DNA of 37,939 nt from an uncultured Methylophilaceae bacterium (lineage in GTDB: Bacteria; Pseudomonadota; Gammaproteobacteria; Burkholderiales; Methylophilaceae). Position 1 is the first letter of the stretch. Every line of letters starts with the position of its first letter. Position numbers and translations under genes: made by a program. Shown in pieces: positions 1 to 9,708 of this stretch. The notes under the pieces were generated by a model. That model was not told the DNA's origin. It saw only the letters and a program-made list of their open reading frames with translations, and did no database searches. The stretch is taken from assembly GCA_903899965.1 (NCBI GenBank), contig CAIULB010000023.1, positions 1 to 37,939 on the forward strand. The letters are read 5' to 3'.

Positions 1-339
1 ACCTACTTTGGCAGACGCCTATGGGTACCAGAAATTAATAGCAGCAACGGGATGCGTCGCGCTGGCGCAGAACGAGCTGCCATTAACGCCCCTATGCAAG
101 GCACCGCAGCCGACCTGATTAAACTTGCCATGATTGCCGTTCAGAATTGGATCGCCGCTCAACAACTACAAACCAAACTCATCATGCAAGTACACGATGA
201 GCTGGTACTTGAAGTGCCTGAAGCGGAATTAGATTTAGTCAAAACAATGTTGCCACAGCTCATGCAAAATGTTGCCAAACTTGATGTGCCATTATTGGCT
301 GAAGTTGGCGTGGGTAACAATTGGGAAGCGGCGCATTAA
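1..339 (+). CDS. polA: DNA polymerase I, C-terminal fragment (5' end outside window)
   Basis: The open frame runs from base 1 with no start, so only the last 112 residues are present. They belong to the palm/fingers end of a family A DNA polymerase, which fills gaps and removes primers during replication and repair. The stretch RRAGAERAAINAPMQGTAAD and the motif C sequence QVHDELVLEV, carrying the catalytic Asp that binds metal, match E. coli Pol I closely, as does the ending NNWEAAH. The stop overlaps the next start by one base (TAATG), which suggests translational coupling to the downstream gene. Identification is very secure; the truncation is due only to the window edge. Confidence 0.97.
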   Translation, partial: TYFGRRLWVPEINSSNGMRRAGAERAAINAPMQGTAADLIKLAMIAVQNWIAAQQLQTKLIMQVHDELVLEVPEAELDLVKTMLPQLMQNVAKLDVPLLAEVGVGNNWEAAH

Positions 340-1100
340 TGATGACTAAAGATATTCCAAATATCGGCATTTACGTGATTGGTGATGAAATTCTGTCGGG
401 AAAACGCCAAGATGCCCATTTAAGCAAAGCAATTGAAATCCTAAAAGCACGCGGCTTACAATTAAGCTGGGCTGAGTATTTGGGCGATGACGCAGCACGC
501 TTAGTGGCTTCATTCAAACGCAGTTTAGCCGCCAACGATATCGTATTTTCATTTGGTGGTATCGGCGCAACGCCTGATGATTTCACCCGCCAAGCGGCGG
601 CAGAAGCACTGAATGTGCCCATAGAACGCCATACTGACGCGGTCTCTGAAATTGAAGCCCAATTTGGCGAAGCCGCTTATCCTAAAAGGGTTTTGATGGC
701 TGATTTCCCTCAAGGAGCGAACTTAATTCCCAACCCAGTCAATCGCGTTGCTGGGTTTAGCGTCAAACAACATTACTTTATGCCTGGCTTTCCGCAAATG
801 TCACACCCGATGATGGAATGGGTGCTTGATACAAACTACCAACACCTGTTTAACCAAATCATCATCAGTGAATCATCTATTTTGGTGATGGATGCAGGCG
901 AAAGTAATTTATTAGATTTAATGAATGAGTTCACAGAAAAATATCCAAGCCTCAAGCTATTTAGCCTGCCACATTTGGACGAGCGCCGCACCATAGAACT
1001 AGGCATGAAGGGCGATGCAGACTTGGTCACCCAAGCAATCACAGAGATAAAAACCAAGATAGCTGAATTAGCTTACGCTTGGTCAGAACTCCCAAAATAA
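339..1100 (+). CDS. Stand-alone molybdopterin-binding (MoCF/CinA N-terminal-like) protein
   Basis: This 253-residue protein has the MoCF/MogA-like fold: an opening IGIYVIGDEILSGKRQD and the turn FSFGGIGATPDD around residues 73-84, as in MoaB, MogA and the N-terminal half of CinA. There is no CinA C-terminal amidohydrolase domain. Family members bind molybdopterin or nucleotides, but the substrate here is unknown, and no molybdenum cofactor genes are nearby. The ATG at 339 overlaps the polA stop; an ATG follows at 342. GGGAAG at 323-328 is a plausible ribosome binding site. A TTG at 321 would lie inside the polA end and I judge it less likely. Fold assignment is firm, function open. Confidence 0.85.
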   Translation: MMTKDIPNIGIYVIGDEILSGKRQDAHLSKAIEILKARGLQLSWAEYLGDDAARLVASFKRSLAANDIVFSFGGIGATPDDFTRQAAAEALNVPIERHTDAVSEIEAQFGEAAYPKRVLMADFPQGANLIPNPVNRVAGFSVKQHYFMPGFPQMSHPMMEWVLDTNYQHLFNQIIISESSILVMDAGESNLLDLMNEFTEKYPSLKLFSLPHLDERRTIELGMKGDADLVTQAITEIKTKIAELAYAWSELPK

Positions 1101-1146
1101 GCAATCAAGAAAAAATCGGCTAAGCTGTTCAAAAAATAAGCAAATT

Positions 1147-1179
1147 TTGGTTTTAAGAAGCACGATTTGCGTATAAAAT
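1147..1179 (+). promoter_or_regulatory. Possible promoter for dusB-fis
   Basis: TATAAAAT at 1172-1179 resembles a -10 box, and TTGGTT at 1147-1152 could be a -35, with a long spacer of about 19 bases. The 11 bases TAAAATAGGCA (1174-1184) recur upstream of lgt at 13119-13129. The -35 match is poor, so this is tentative. Confidence 0.35.
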
Positions 1180-1223
1180 AGGCAGCTTTCCTGTAAGTTT
1201 TGAAATCAAGGTTTAAATCACTC

Positions 1224-2255
1224 GTGCAAATCGGCCCATACAAACTGCGTAACAACCTTGTCGTCGCCCCTATGGCGGGTGTAACCGACAGGCCTTTTCG
1301 CATGCTTTGTAAAAAGCTAGGCGCGGGTTATGCCGTTTCTGAAATGGTGACTTCAAACTCACTCCTCTACGGCAGTGCAAAGACTTTGCGACGCGCTAAC
1401 CATGAAGGCGAAGTAGAGCCTATTTCTGTACAAATCGCTGGTGCTGACCCAAAAATGCTCGCAGATGCCGCGAGATACAATGTTGATCATGGCGCGCAAG
1501 TCATCGACATCAACATGGGTTGCCCTGCCAAAAAAATCTGTAACGTCATGGCAGGTTCAGCGCTTTTGAAAGATGAACCGCTGGTCTCCCAAATTCTCAA
1601 AGCCGTGGTTGCTGCGGTTGATGTGCCTGTCACGCTTAAAATCCGAACTGGCTGGGACAAACAAAACCGCAACGCTGTTGCAGTAGCAAGAATGGCGGAA
1701 GACATTGGCGTACAAGCTTTAGCCATGCATGGTCGCACGCGCGCTTGCGCATACATGGGAGATGCAGAGTACGACACCATCGCCGAAGTAAAGCAAGCCA
1801 TCAAAATACCGCTCATTGCGAACGGCGACATCACAACACCTGAAAAAGCCAAGTTCGTGCTTGAGTATACCGGTGCTGACGGAGTCATGATTGGTCGTGC
1901 AGCTCAAGGCCGCCCTTGGATTTTCCGCGAAATTGAACATTATTTAACCACTGGCGAACATATGCCTGCACCAGAGGTCGAAGAAATTCGTAGCGTGATG
2001 CTCGGTCATCTGCACGATTTATATGAATTTTATGGTGACTTAACTGGTATGCGCGTAGCTCGCAAGCATATCTCTTGGTACACCAAAGGCTTGAAAGATT
2101 CAGCCAATTTCCGTCATGCGATGAATCAATTACAAACCATCGATGAGCAATTGAATGCAATTAACGATTTCTTCAATCATCTGCAAACACAAGATACGCG
2201 CATTCAATATGCCACCGATGAAGCAGGTGCTAACGGTGAGGTACTTGCAGCATGA
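1224..2255 (+). CDS. dusB: tRNA-dihydrouridine synthase B
   Basis: An FMN-dependent enzyme that reduces specific uridines in tRNA to dihydrouridine. From the GTG at 1224 it is 343 residues and begins QIGPYKLRNNLVVAPMAGVT, aligning with the start of E. coli DusB. The catalytic cysteine lies in INMGCPAKK (Cys100), followed by KIRTGW, HGRTR and the FMN-phosphate-binding GADGVMIGRAAQGRPWIFRE. A TTG at 1200 would add eight non-conserved residues; neither start has a good ribosome binding site, so homology decided. The final TGA overlaps the fis ATG (ATGA), giving the dusB-fis operon known from many proteobacteria. Function is secure, start uncertain. Confidence 0.95.
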   Translation: MQIGPYKLRNNLVVAPMAGVTDRPFRMLCKKLGAGYAVSEMVTSNSLLYGSAKTLRRANHEGEVEPISVQIAGADPKMLADAARYNVDHGAQVIDINMGCPAKKICNVMAGSALLKDEPLVSQILKAVVAAVDVPVTLKIRTGWDKQNRNAVAVARMAEDIGVQALAMHGRTRACAYMGDAEYDTIAEVKQAIKIPLIANGDITTPEKAKFVLEYTGADGVMIGRAAQGRPWIFREIEHYLTTGEHMPAPEVEEIRSVMLGHLHDLYEFYGDLTGMRVARKHISWYTKGLKDSANFRHAMNQLQTIDEQLNAINDFFNHLQTQDTRIQYATDEAGANGEVLAA

Positions 2256-2488
2256 GTTCAAAATGTGAACTAGCGATCAGCGTGGAGCGTGCGCTCAATG
2301 AATACTTTAAAGACTTAGACGGTCAACCACCGCATGCGGTTTACGACATGGTACTTGGTTGTATTGAGAAACCAATGATCGAGCACATTATGAAACGTGC
2401 TGGCGGAAACCAAAGCAAAGCCGCTGAAATCTTGGGTCTTAATCGCAACACCCTCAGAAAAAAATTACAGCAATACAACATCGAATAA
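2252..2488 (+). CDS. fis: DNA-binding protein Fis
   Basis: A 78-residue nucleoid-associated protein that bends DNA and modulates promoters of growth-related genes. The C-terminal helix-turn-helix is clear: GGNQSKAAEILGLNRNTLRK at residues 51-70, then a KKLQQY tail. It is shorter than the 98-residue E. coli Fis, lacking part of the N-terminal beta-hairpin arm. Short forms of this size are what I recall for betaproteobacteria. The start overlaps the end of dusB by four bases, so translation is probably coupled. A hairpin terminator begins within its last codons. Confidence 0.95.
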   Translation: MSSKCELAISVERALNEYFKDLDGQPPHAVYDMVLGCIEKPMIEHIMKRAGGNQSKAAEILGLNRNTLRKKLQQYNIE

Positions 2489-2515
2489 GCGCATAACGCT
2501 TATTCGCCCATTTTT
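2482..2515 (+). terminator. Intrinsic terminator after dusB-fis
   Basis: A perfect 10-bp inverted repeat, CGAATAAGCG (2482-2491) and CGCTTATTCG (2497-2506), encloses a 5-base loop. After four bases comes a run of five T (2511-2515). The stem includes the fis stop codon. It separates dusB-fis from purH. Confidence 0.75.
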
Positions 2516-2548
2516 AATTCCAATAACTTTTTATCGAAATCTTTCATC

Positions 2549-4111
2549 ATGGCAGTCATTAAAAGAGCACTTATTAGCGTTTCAGACAAACAAGGCATTC
2601 TTGAATTTGCAAAAAACTTGCAAAACTTTGGCGTGGAAATTTTATCTACTGGCGGCACCGCAAAACTATTCCGCGAAAGTAATATTCCAGTAGTCGAGGT
2701 TAGTGATTACACAGGCTTTCCAGAAATGTTGGATGGCCGCGTCAAAACCTTACACCCTAAAGTGCACGGTGGTATTTTAGGGCGTCGTGACTTACCTGAG
2801 CATGTAGCCGCCATGCAAGAAGCGAATATTCCTAATATCGACATGGTGGTAGTGAATCTTTATCCATTCCGCGAAACGATCGCTAAACCAAATTGCAGCT
2901 TAGAAGACGCGATTGAAAATATCGACATCGGCGGCCCAACCATGGTACGTGCTGCGGCTAAGAACTATCATCATGTTGCGATTGTGACTGACCCAGCAGA
3001 TTATGCTGTCATCGCACGCGAAATGACTTCTACCAAAGGCGCAGTCGGTGCTGAAACACGCATTATGTTGGCGAAAAAGGCCTTCTCACACACTGCTGAA
3101 TACGATGGTGCAATTAGCAACTATCTCACCAGCCTCACTACGACTGGCGAGAAACAAGCATTCCCAGACAAATATTCAACACAACTTACTAAAGTCATGG
3201 ACTTGCGCTACGGCGAAAATCCTCACCAAGAAGCTGCGTTCTACCGCGATGCAACTGTGCCGAATGGTGCACTTGCTAGCTTCACACAATTACAAGGCAA
3301 AGAGCTTTCATATAACAACATTGGCGATGCTGATGCTGCTTGGGAATGCGTTAAAACATTCGATGTGCCAGCTTGTGTGATTGTGAAACATGCAAATCCT
3401 TGTGGCGTGGCGATTGGTGCAACTTTGCTTGAGACTTATCAAAAAGCGTTTAGCACAGATCCAACTTCAGCATTTGGCGGCATCATCGCTTTCAACCGTG
3501 AAATTGATGCGGCAACAGCAGAAGCTGTGGTAAAGCAATTCGTTGAAGTGGTCATTGCGCCAGCAGTTTCAGCAGCAGCAAAAGAAATTTTTGCCGCAAA
3601 AACCAACGTACGTGTATTAACCGTTGCGCTTGGAAATGAACTTAATAATCTGGAATACAAACGTGTCGGTGGCGGCTTGTTAGTGCAGTCTCCAGACGCA
3701 CTCAACGTCACACCGGCACAATTCAAAATTGTGACCAAAAAACAACCAACACCAAAACAATTAGAAGATTTGCTCTTCGCTTGGCGTGTCGCTAAATTTG
3801 TTAAATCTAACGCGATTGTATTCTGTGGCAATGGCATGACATTAGGCGTTGGTGCTGGCCAAATGAGCCGAGTAGACAGCACTAAAATTGCTGCCATCAA
3901 AGCACAAAACGCGCACCTTTCATTGCAAGGTGCGGCGGTTGCTTCTGATGCATTCTTCCCATTCCGTGATGGTTTAGATGTGCTTGCTGAAGCAGGCGCT
4001 TCATGTGTAATTCAACCTGGTGGCAGCATGCGCGATGAAGAAGTCATTGCCGCAGCAGACGAACATGGTTTAGCGATGGTACTCACAGGCTTCCGTCACT
4101 TCCGTCATTAA
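2549..4111 (+). CDS. purH: Bifunctional AICAR formyltransferase / IMP cyclohydrolase
   Basis: Catalyses the last two steps of de novo IMP synthesis: formyl transfer from 10-formyl-THF to AICAR, then ring closure. The 520 residues match the usual bacterial length. The N-terminal MGS-like cyclohydrolase domain (about 1-150) shows [17 protein letters not shown] and [15 protein letters not shown]. The transformylase domain carries the catalytic Lys-His in [10 protein letters not shown] (K280, H281) and ends [12 protein letters not shown]. It starts 33 bases after the fis terminator and is followed 34 bases later by purD, the usual purine pair. I could not find a clear promoter in the short gap, so it may rely on readthrough. 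Confidence 0.98.
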   Translation: MAVIKRALISVSDKQGILEFAKNLQNFGVEILSTGGTAKLFRESNIPVVEVSDYTGFPEMLDGRVKTLHPKVHGGILGRRDLPEHVAAMQEANIPNIDMVVVNLYPFRETIAKPNCSLEDAIENIDIGGPTMVRAAAKNYHHVAIVTDPADYAVIAREMTSTKGAVGAETRIMLAKKAFSHTAEYDGAISNYLTSLTTTGEKQAFPDKYSTQLTKVMDLRYGENPHQEAAFYRDATVPNGALASFTQLQGKELSYNNIGDADAAWECVKTFDVPACVIVKHANPCGVAIGATLLETYQKAFSTDPTSAFGGIIAFNREIDAATAEAVVKQFVEVVIAPAVSAAAKEIFAAKTNVRVLTVALGNELNNLEYKRVGGGLLVQSPDALNVTPAQFKIVTKKQPTPKQLEDLLFAWRVAKFVKSNAIVFCGNGMTLGVGAGQMSRVDSTKIAAIKAQNAHLSLQGAAVASDAFFPFRDGLDVLAEAGASCVIQPGGSMRDEEVIAAADEHGLAMVLTGFRHFRH

Positions 4112-4145
4112 TTAAACGCTTTTAGTTAAGCATTAGGAATAAATA

Positions 4146-5414
4146 ATGAAAGTCATGATTATTGGTGGTGGTGGACGTGAACATGCTTTGGCATGGAAAG
4201 TTGCCCAAAACAAACAAGTGAGCCGCGTATTTGTGGCGCCTGGCAACGCAGGCACAGCGCTTAATCCTGATATGGTCAACGTGCCAATTACCAGCGTGCC
4301 TGAACTAGTTGCATTTGCAAAAGAAGAACAAGTTGCCCTCACAATTGTTGGCCCTGAAGCCACACTTTCTCAAGGGGTAGTAGATGCTTTCCGTGCTGCA
4401 GGCCTGAAGATTTTTGGCCCAACCAAAGCAGCGGCACAGCTTGAAAGCTCGAAAGACTTCGCAAAAGCTTTCATGATTCGCCACAAAATCCCAACAGCAG
4501 CTTACGCAACATTTACCGATGCGAAAGCAGCGCATGATTATGTGAATGCGCAAGGGGCACCAATTGTGATTAAGGCGGATGGTTTGGCGGCAGGCAAAGG
4601 CGTCGTCGTAGCGATGTCGCTTGATGAAGCGCATGCTGCCATTGACTCTATGCTTTCAGACAACAAACTAGGCAGTGCTGGTGCACGCGTGGTAATTGAA
4701 GAATTTTTAACTGGTGAAGAAGCTAGCTTTATTGTGATGGTAGATGGTAAAAATATCTTACCCCTTGCTACCAGCCAAGATCACAAACGTTTGCTCGATG
4801 GCGACCAAGGTCCAAATACAGGTGGGATGGGCGCTTATTCCCCAGCGCCTATAGTTACGCCAACCATTCATGCGAAAGCCATGCGCGACATCATCAAGCC
4901 AACAGTTGAAGGGATGGCCGCTGACGGCATTCCATATACAGGCTTTTTATACGCAGGCCTCATGATCAGTCCAAATGGCGATGTTAAAACTTTAGAGTTC
5001 AACTGTCGTATGGGCGATCCTGAAACGCAACCAATTCTCATGCGCCTCAAAAGTGACTTAGTTAAATTGGCTGAGCATGCTGTTGATGGAACATTAGATA
5101 AAGTTGAAGCCGACTGGGATAGACGAACTGCATTAGGCGTAGTAATGGCATCGGCCAATTACCCAGACACACCACGTACTGGGGATGTGATAACAGGCTT
5201 GCCAAGTGGCACTGACGACATGCAAGTATTCCATGCTGGCACTGCCATGAAAGGCGACCAAGTCGTCACTAGCGGCGGTCGCGTTTTATGTGTCACTGCA
5301 CTTGGTGAAACAGTGAAATATGCACAAAACTGTGCTTACCAAGCACTCGACCCAATTAAATTTGATGGTGCGCAATACCGCAAAGATATTGGCTATCGCG
5401 CTGTTAAAGGCTAA
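4146..5414 (+). CDS. purD: Phosphoribosylamine-glycine ligase (GAR synthetase)
   Basis: ATP-grasp enzyme joining glycine to phosphoribosylamine, step 2 of purine synthesis. Its 422 residues fit the family. The N-terminal GGGGREHALAWK loop, the ATP-grasp lysine segment VIKADGLAAGKGVVVA, the GPNTGGMGAYSPAP stretch and the metal/phosphate region LEFNCRMGDPETQ are all intact. AGGA at 4135-4138, seven bases before the ATG, is a good ribosome binding site. It lies 34 bases after purH and six before tsaC, so it is probably part of one transcript. Confidence 0.98.
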   Translation: MKVMIIGGGGREHALAWKVAQNKQVSRVFVAPGNAGTALNPDMVNVPITSVPELVAFAKEEQVALTIVGPEATLSQGVVDAFRAAGLKIFGPTKAAAQLESSKDFAKAFMIRHKIPTAAYATFTDAKAAHDYVNAQGAPIVIKADGLAAGKGVVVAMSLDEAHAAIDSMLSDNKLGSAGARVVIEEFLTGEEASFIVMVDGKNILPLATSQDHKRLLDGDQGPNTGGMGAYSPAPIVTPTIHAKAMRDIIKPTVEGMAADGIPYTGFLYAGLMISPNGDVKTLEFNCRMGDPETQPILMRLKSDLVKLAEHAVDGTLDKVEADWDRRTALGVVMASANYPDTPRTGDVITGLPSGTDDMQVFHAGTAMKGDQVVTSGGRVLCVTALGETVKYAQNCAYQALDPIKFDGAQYRKDIGYRAVKG

Positions 5415-5420
5415 CCAACA

Positions 5421-5972
5421 TTGAATGCCCGCGGCCTTAGGCATTTTCTAAAATCTGGCGGGGTCATCGCCTATCCAACTGAATCAGTCTTTGGCTTAGG
5501 TTGCGACCCCACAAATCGGCAAGCAGTAAAGCGCATCTTAAACATCAAAGGTCGCCCGCAACACAAGGGGCTTATTTTGGTCGCTGACTGCTTTTCTCGA
5601 TTAAAGGCTTTTGTTGCACCACTTAGTGCATCGCAAATGCACACTATGGAACAGTCTTGGGGTAATCCGAAAAAACCTCATACTTGGATAGTGCCTGCCG
5701 CCAACCGTTGCCCCAAATGGCTAACGGGTCGGCATAAAAGCATCGCCATCCGTGTCAGTAGCCACCCTTACACAGCAAAATTATGTAAAGATACAGGCAT
5801 GGCTTTGGTATCCACCAGCGCAAACCAAAGCGGTCATCAAGCAGCTAAAACAGACAAGCAATGTCAGCAAAAATTTGGGTGCCAAGTCCAAGTATTAACA
5901 GGCAAAACCGCCGGGGCAAAAAAGCCGTCGACCATAGAAGATTTAATGACTGGGAAAATCTTTAGAAAGTAA
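5421..5972 (+). CDS. tsaC: Threonylcarbamoyl-AMP synthase (TsaC/YrdC type)
   Basis: Makes L-threonylcarbamoyl-AMP from threonine, bicarbonate and ATP, the first step of t6A37 modification of tRNAs reading ANN codons. The 183 residues correspond to the short TsaC form without the Sua5 C-terminal domain. Visible marks are IAYPTESVFGLGCDP (16-30), the Lys/Arg-containing KGRPQHKGLILVA (42-54) and the STSANQSG loop (130-137). The start must be TTG at 5421, because the nearby ATG at 5425 is out of frame. It lies six bases after the purD stop and just ahead of hemF. Confidence 0.93.
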   Translation: MNARGLRHFLKSGGVIAYPTESVFGLGCDPTNRQAVKRILNIKGRPQHKGLILVADCFSRLKAFVAPLSASQMHTMEQSWGNPKKPHTWIVPAANRCPKWLTGRHKSIAIRVSSHPYTAKLCKDTGMALVSTSANQSGHQAAKTDKQCQQKFGCQVQVLTGKTAGAKKPSTIEDLMTGKIFRK

Positions 5973-5975
5973 GGA

Positions 5976-6902
5976 ATGTCAGAACAAACTATTAACCCAA
6001 ACGCCGTTTATGAATATCTTCAGGGTTTACAAAACCGTATCGTTGAGTCTGTTGAACTGATAGACGGTAAGAATTTTTTGAATGATAGCTGGCAACGCCC
6101 AGAAGGTGGTGGTGGTACTTCATGCATGCTTGAAGAAGGTAATGTGTTTGAGCGCGCCGGTATTGGTTTTTCACACGTTAAAGGTAATAAATTGCCGCCA
6201 GCGGCAACGGCAGCCCACCCAGAGGCGGCAGGCAGACCTTGGGAAGCCATGGGCGTTTCTTTGGTTTTTCACCCACGAAATCCATATATTCCAACGGTAC
6301 ACATGAACGTACGTTTTTTTGTGGCAAAAGCTCAACCAGGAAAAGATGAGCAAGATATTTGGTGGTTCGGTGGCGGTATGGATTTAACACCGTACTATGG
6401 TTTTGAAGAAGACTCGGTGCATTTTCACCGCACTTGCCGTGACGCTTTAGCCCCATACGGCCAGGATTTATATCCAAGCTTTAAACAACATTGCGATGAA
6501 TATTTCCATCTAAAGCACCGCAACGAGCCTCGCGGCATTGGTGGCATCTTTTTTGATGACTTCAATAAACTTGGTTTTGAACAAAGTTTCGCCATGCTTA
6601 AAGCTGTTGGCGATGCTTTTGTTAGCGCGTACTTACCTATCGTACAACGCCGTAAAGAACTGGGTTTTGGTGAGCGCGAACGTGATTTCCAAGCTTATCG
6701 TCGTGGGCGTTATGTCGAATTCAATTTGGTATTTGATCGTGGGACTTTATTTGGCCTGCAATCCAATGGTCGTACAGAATCCATTCTGCTTTCCATGCCA
6801 CCTATCGTGAAATGGCGCTACGATTGGAAGCCCGAAGCAGGAAGCGCCGAGGCCAAGCTTTATACTGACTTTTTGATTGATAAAAACTGGTTAGGTCTAT
6901 GA
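5976..6902 (+). CDS. hemF: Oxygen-dependent coproporphyrinogen III oxidase
   Basis: Oxidatively decarboxylates coproporphyrinogen III to protoporphyrinogen IX in haem synthesis, using O2. The 308 residues match HemF. Conserved blocks include the glycine-rich [18 protein letters not shown] (42-59), [18 protein letters not shown] with His99 and His109, [18 protein letters not shown] and the dimer/active-site block [18 protein letters not shown]. It starts three bases after tsaC ends. AAGGA abuts the ATG directly, so the effective ribosome binding site is unclear. The stop overlaps the next start (ATGA). Presence of HemF implies an aerobic route for haem. Confidence 0.98.
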   Translation: MSEQTINPNAVYEYLQGLQNRIVESVELIDGKNFLNDSWQRPEGGGGTSCMLEEGNVFERAGIGFSHVKGNKLPPAATAAHPEAAGRPWEAMGVSLVFHPRNPYIPTVHMNVRFFVAKAQPGKDEQDIWWFGGGMDLTPYYGFEEDSVHFHRTCRDALAPYGQDLYPSFKQHCDEYFHLKHRNEPRGIGGIFFDDFNKLGFEQSFAMLKAVGDAFVSAYLPIVQRRKELGFGERERDFQAYRRGRYVEFNLVFDRGTLFGLQSNGRTESILLSMPPIVKWRYDWKPEAGSAEAKLYTDFLIDKNWLGL

Positions 6903-8188
6903 CAACCATTGCTAACAGCAACATTCAAGATTTGCTCGATTTTATTGATGCCAGCCCTAGCCCATGGCATGTGGTGACAACATCGAGCGAAAGGCTTACC
7001 AAGGCTGGGTTCAAAGCATTAAATGAATCCGAAGCATGGCAACTTGAAACTGGCGGTCGCTACTTTGTCACTCGCGGTGGCAGTTCAATTATCGCCTTCA
7101 CAATTGGCCAAAATTCTCTTCCGATCTCTGGCTTTAACATGGTCGGCGCGCATACCGACTCCCCTGGTCTACGTCTAAAACCTCACGCAGCATTCAGTAG
7201 CGATGGTTTAATTCGTATTGGTGTTGAAGTTTATGGCGGGCCGATATTAGCGACTTTCGCTGACCGCGATTTGAGCATGGCTGGCCGAGTGAACGTACGA
7301 ATAGCAAACGGTTTTGAAACGCGTTTAATCAAATTTGATAAACCTTTGTTAAGACTTCCCAACCTTGCGATTCATATGAACCGCGAAGTAAACGACAAAG
7401 GGTTGAAGTTCAACAAGCAAACTGAATTACCGTTGTTATTTGGCGAGAGCGCAAATGGCATAGAAGCTGATGCACAATTTTTAGGTCACATTGCAAAATC
7501 AATTAAAGTCGAAGTTAAGGACATCATCAACTTTGAGCTCAATGTTTTTGATACGCAAAAAGGCATTATCTGGGGCGCAAATCAGGAATTTATTGCGGAT
7601 AGCCAACTAGACAATCTTGCATCTTGCCATGCAGCATTATCTGCTTTATTAGCGAATAAAAAACCAAACAACACAGCTATCTGTGCACTGTTTGACCATG
7701 AAGAAGTCGGCAGCGAAAGTGCAACTGGTGCGAGTGGTAGTTTTTTAGCAGACATCGTTGAGCGCATTAGTCTTCATTTAAACAAAGAAGAAAAATTACG
7801 CGCTTTAGCGAATAGTTTTTTCATCAGCGCCGATATGGCACATGCTTTTCATCCGAACCATGCAGGGAGTTATGAGCCATGTCACCATGTGCATATCAAC
7901 AAAGGCCCTGTGATTAAGACCAATGCTAACCAACGCTATGCCACCAACGCTGAAAGTGCCGCAAGGTTTATTAGGCTATGTGAGCATGCTGGTGTACCTT
8001 ATCAAGAATACGCACATCGTACCGATTTAGGTTGCGGAAGCACCATCGGCCCAATTGTGGCTTCTCGCCTTGGCGTTGCCTCTGTCGATGTTGGTTCACC
8101 CATGTGGGCAATGCACAGTGTCCGTGAAAGCACTGGCGTTTTAGATCATGCTTACATGATTAAAGTGTTAACAACTTACTACTCTTAA
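6899..8188 (+). CDS. apeB: M18 family aminopeptidase (aspartyl aminopeptidase-like)
   Basis: A dizinc metallo-aminopeptidase, cytoplasmic, preferring acidic N-terminal residues in characterised relatives. The 429 residues carry the full set of M18 motifs: [13 protein letters not shown] (His85, Asp87), the DHEEVGSES block (266-274) with catalytic and metal-binding acids, [12 protein letters not shown] (310-321), LGCGSTIGP and the late histidine in [10 protein letters not shown]. The start overlaps the hemF stop by four bases. Substrate preference is inferred from family only. Confidence 0.94.
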   Translation: MTTIANSNIQDLLDFIDASPSPWHVVTTSSERLTKAGFKALNESEAWQLETGGRYFVTRGGSSIIAFTIGQNSLPISGFNMVGAHTDSPGLRLKPHAAFSSDGLIRIGVEVYGGPILATFADRDLSMAGRVNVRIANGFETRLIKFDKPLLRLPNLAIHMNREVNDKGLKFNKQTELPLLFGESANGIEADAQFLGHIAKSIKVEVKDIINFELNVFDTQKGIIWGANQEFIADSQLDNLASCHAALSALLANKKPNNTAICALFDHEEVGSESATGASGSFLADIVERISLHLNKEEKLRALANSFFISADMAHAFHPNHAGSYEPCHHVHINKGPVIKTNANQRYATNAESAARFIRLCEHAGVPYQEYAHRTDLGCGSTIGPIVASRLGVASVDVGSPMWAMHSVRESTGVLDHAYMIKVLTTYYS

Positions 8189-8218
8189 AAATGAGCCTTG
8201 AACAAAAAGGGGATGCCC

Positions 8219-9631
8219 GTGTTAACGAAGTTATTTAAGCAAATGTTCCGCACCAAAGCCGTGTCATCAAAAGACAACGGCGAACTAAAACGATGCCTCA
8301 GCGCTTTCGACCTCACGCTGCTTGGCGTTGGCGCGATTATCGGCACTGGCATTTTTGTGCTCACTGGCATTGCGGCGGCCAATCAAGCTGGCCCTGCTGT
8401 GATATTGTCTTTTATTATCTCTGGCACTGCCTGCGCATTTGCCGCTCTTGCCTATGCTGAGCTTGCGGCATCAGTCGGTGGCTGTGGTAGCGCTTACGGC
8501 TACAGTTATGTGGCATTCGGTGAGATTGTTGCTTGGATTATCGGCTGGATTTTATTGCTTGAGTACAGCGTATCCGTTGCTGCAGTTGCGAATGGCTGGT
8601 CAGGCTATTTCAACAATGCGCTTCATGCGGTTGGCTTAGGGTTACCTGACGCTTTAACAAAATCACCAGAGCTAGGTGGCATCATTAATCTGCCTGCCAG
8701 TTTAATTATCCTTATTCTCATGGGCATGCTGATTAAAGGCGCAAAACAAAGCGCACAACTCAACACCGCCATGGTTTTTGTCAAAGTACTCGCTATTACC
8801 ATCTTCGTTGGCGTAGCAATTTTTAACGTACACCCTGAAAACTGGCACCCTTTCATGCCTTATGGCTGGTTTAACACCTTGCCTGATGGCAAAACAGTGG
8901 GCGTGCTTGCAGGTGCATCTTTAGTATTCTTTGCTTATGTTGGTTTTGATGCTGTTTCAACCGCCGTTGAAGAAGCAAAAAACCCACAACGTGACGTGCC
9001 GATTGGTATCATTTCATCACTTTCTTTCTGCACCATTATTTACGTGATTGTAGCAGGCTTACTCACAGGCATCGTCCCTTACAGCACGCTAGGCGTAGAC
9101 CATCCTGTGGCTTTCGCATTGGAGTCTATAGGCTACAACTGGGCTTCAGCTCTCGTTTCAACAGGGGTAATTGCTGGGCTCACTACCGTGATGCTTGTCC
9201 TCTATTATGGACTGACACGCATCATCTTAGCCATGAGTCGAGATGGCTTAATCACACCTTACCTATCCCATGTAAGTCCAAGGACGCAAACCCCTGTTCG
9301 CGTCATCATCATTACCGGCTTGATTATGTCGATTGCTGCTGGACTTGTGCCACTTGGCGCATTGGCAGAGTTAGTGAATATCGGCACTTTAGCTGCATTT
9401 GTATTGGTTTGCTTAGGGGTGATTGTACTGAGAAAAAGCCAGCCAGATTTACCACGTCCATTTAAGAATCCATTTACGCCACTATTCCCTGCGTTAGGCA
9501 TGCTTTTCTGCGGAGCATTGATGGCATTTCTACCACAACAAACATGGACGCGTTTCTTGCTGTGGTTAGGATTAGGCGTTGTGATCTACTTTGTTTACTC
9601 AATGAAACATAGCAAACTCAGAAAGTCTTGA
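8219..9631 (+). CDS. APC superfamily amino acid permease (cationic amino acid transporter-like)
   Basis: An integral membrane transporter of about 470 residues with many hydrophobic spans. The first helix has the APC signature LTLLGVGAIIGTGIFVLTG, followed by FAALAYAELAASVGGCGSAY, both typical of the CAT/YfnA group; another conserved stretch is FFAYVGFDAVSTAVEEAKNP. I chose GTG 8219 because AAGGGG (8207-8212) stands six bases upstream; ATG 8213 and TTG 8198 are in-frame alternatives. It follows apeB by 30 bases, so an aminopeptidase and an amino acid importer may be co-expressed. Transported substrate is unknown. Confidence 0.9.
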   Translation: MLTKLFKQMFRTKAVSSKDNGELKRCLSAFDLTLLGVGAIIGTGIFVLTGIAAANQAGPAVILSFIISGTACAFAALAYAELAASVGGCGSAYGYSYVAFGEIVAWIIGWILLLEYSVSVAAVANGWSGYFNNALHAVGLGLPDALTKSPELGGIINLPASLIILILMGMLIKGAKQSAQLNTAMVFVKVLAITIFVGVAIFNVHPENWHPFMPYGWFNTLPDGKTVGVLAGASLVFFAYVGFDAVSTAVEEAKNPQRDVPIGIISSLSFCTIIYVIVAGLLTGIVPYSTLGVDHPVAFALESIGYNWASALVSTGVIAGLTTVMLVLYYGLTRIILAMSRDGLITPYLSHVSPRTQTPVRVIIITGLIMSIAAGLVPLGALAELVNIGTLAAFVLVCLGVIVLRKSQPDLPRPFKNPFTPLFPALGMLFCGALMAFLPQQTWTRFLLWLGLGVVIYFVYSMKHSKLRKS

Positions 9632-9649
9632 AACAGAAATTGAGACAAC

Positions 9650-9681
9650 AAAAAAGCCAGTCTTTTGAACTGGCTTTTTTT
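9650..9681. terminator. Bidirectional terminator between permease and cytochrome c
   Basis: A 12-bp perfect stem, AAAAAAGCCAGT (9650-9661) with ACTGGCTTTTTT (9669-9680), has a 7-base loop. The A-run and T-run allow termination on both strands, which fits the convergent flanking genes. Confidence 0.92.
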
Positions 9682-9708
9682 ATTCTTACTTAACCTATGG
9701 TTGATAGA

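Noticed and set aside
321-338. TTG start for the molybdopterin-fold protein inside polA
   Set aside because: The ATG pair at 339/342 gives the family-like start and an overlap with the polA stop; the extra residues only mirror the polA end.
3439-3900. A 153-codon open frame antisense to purH
   Set aside because: It is fully inside the conserved transformylase domain, with no ribosome binding site or family resemblance.
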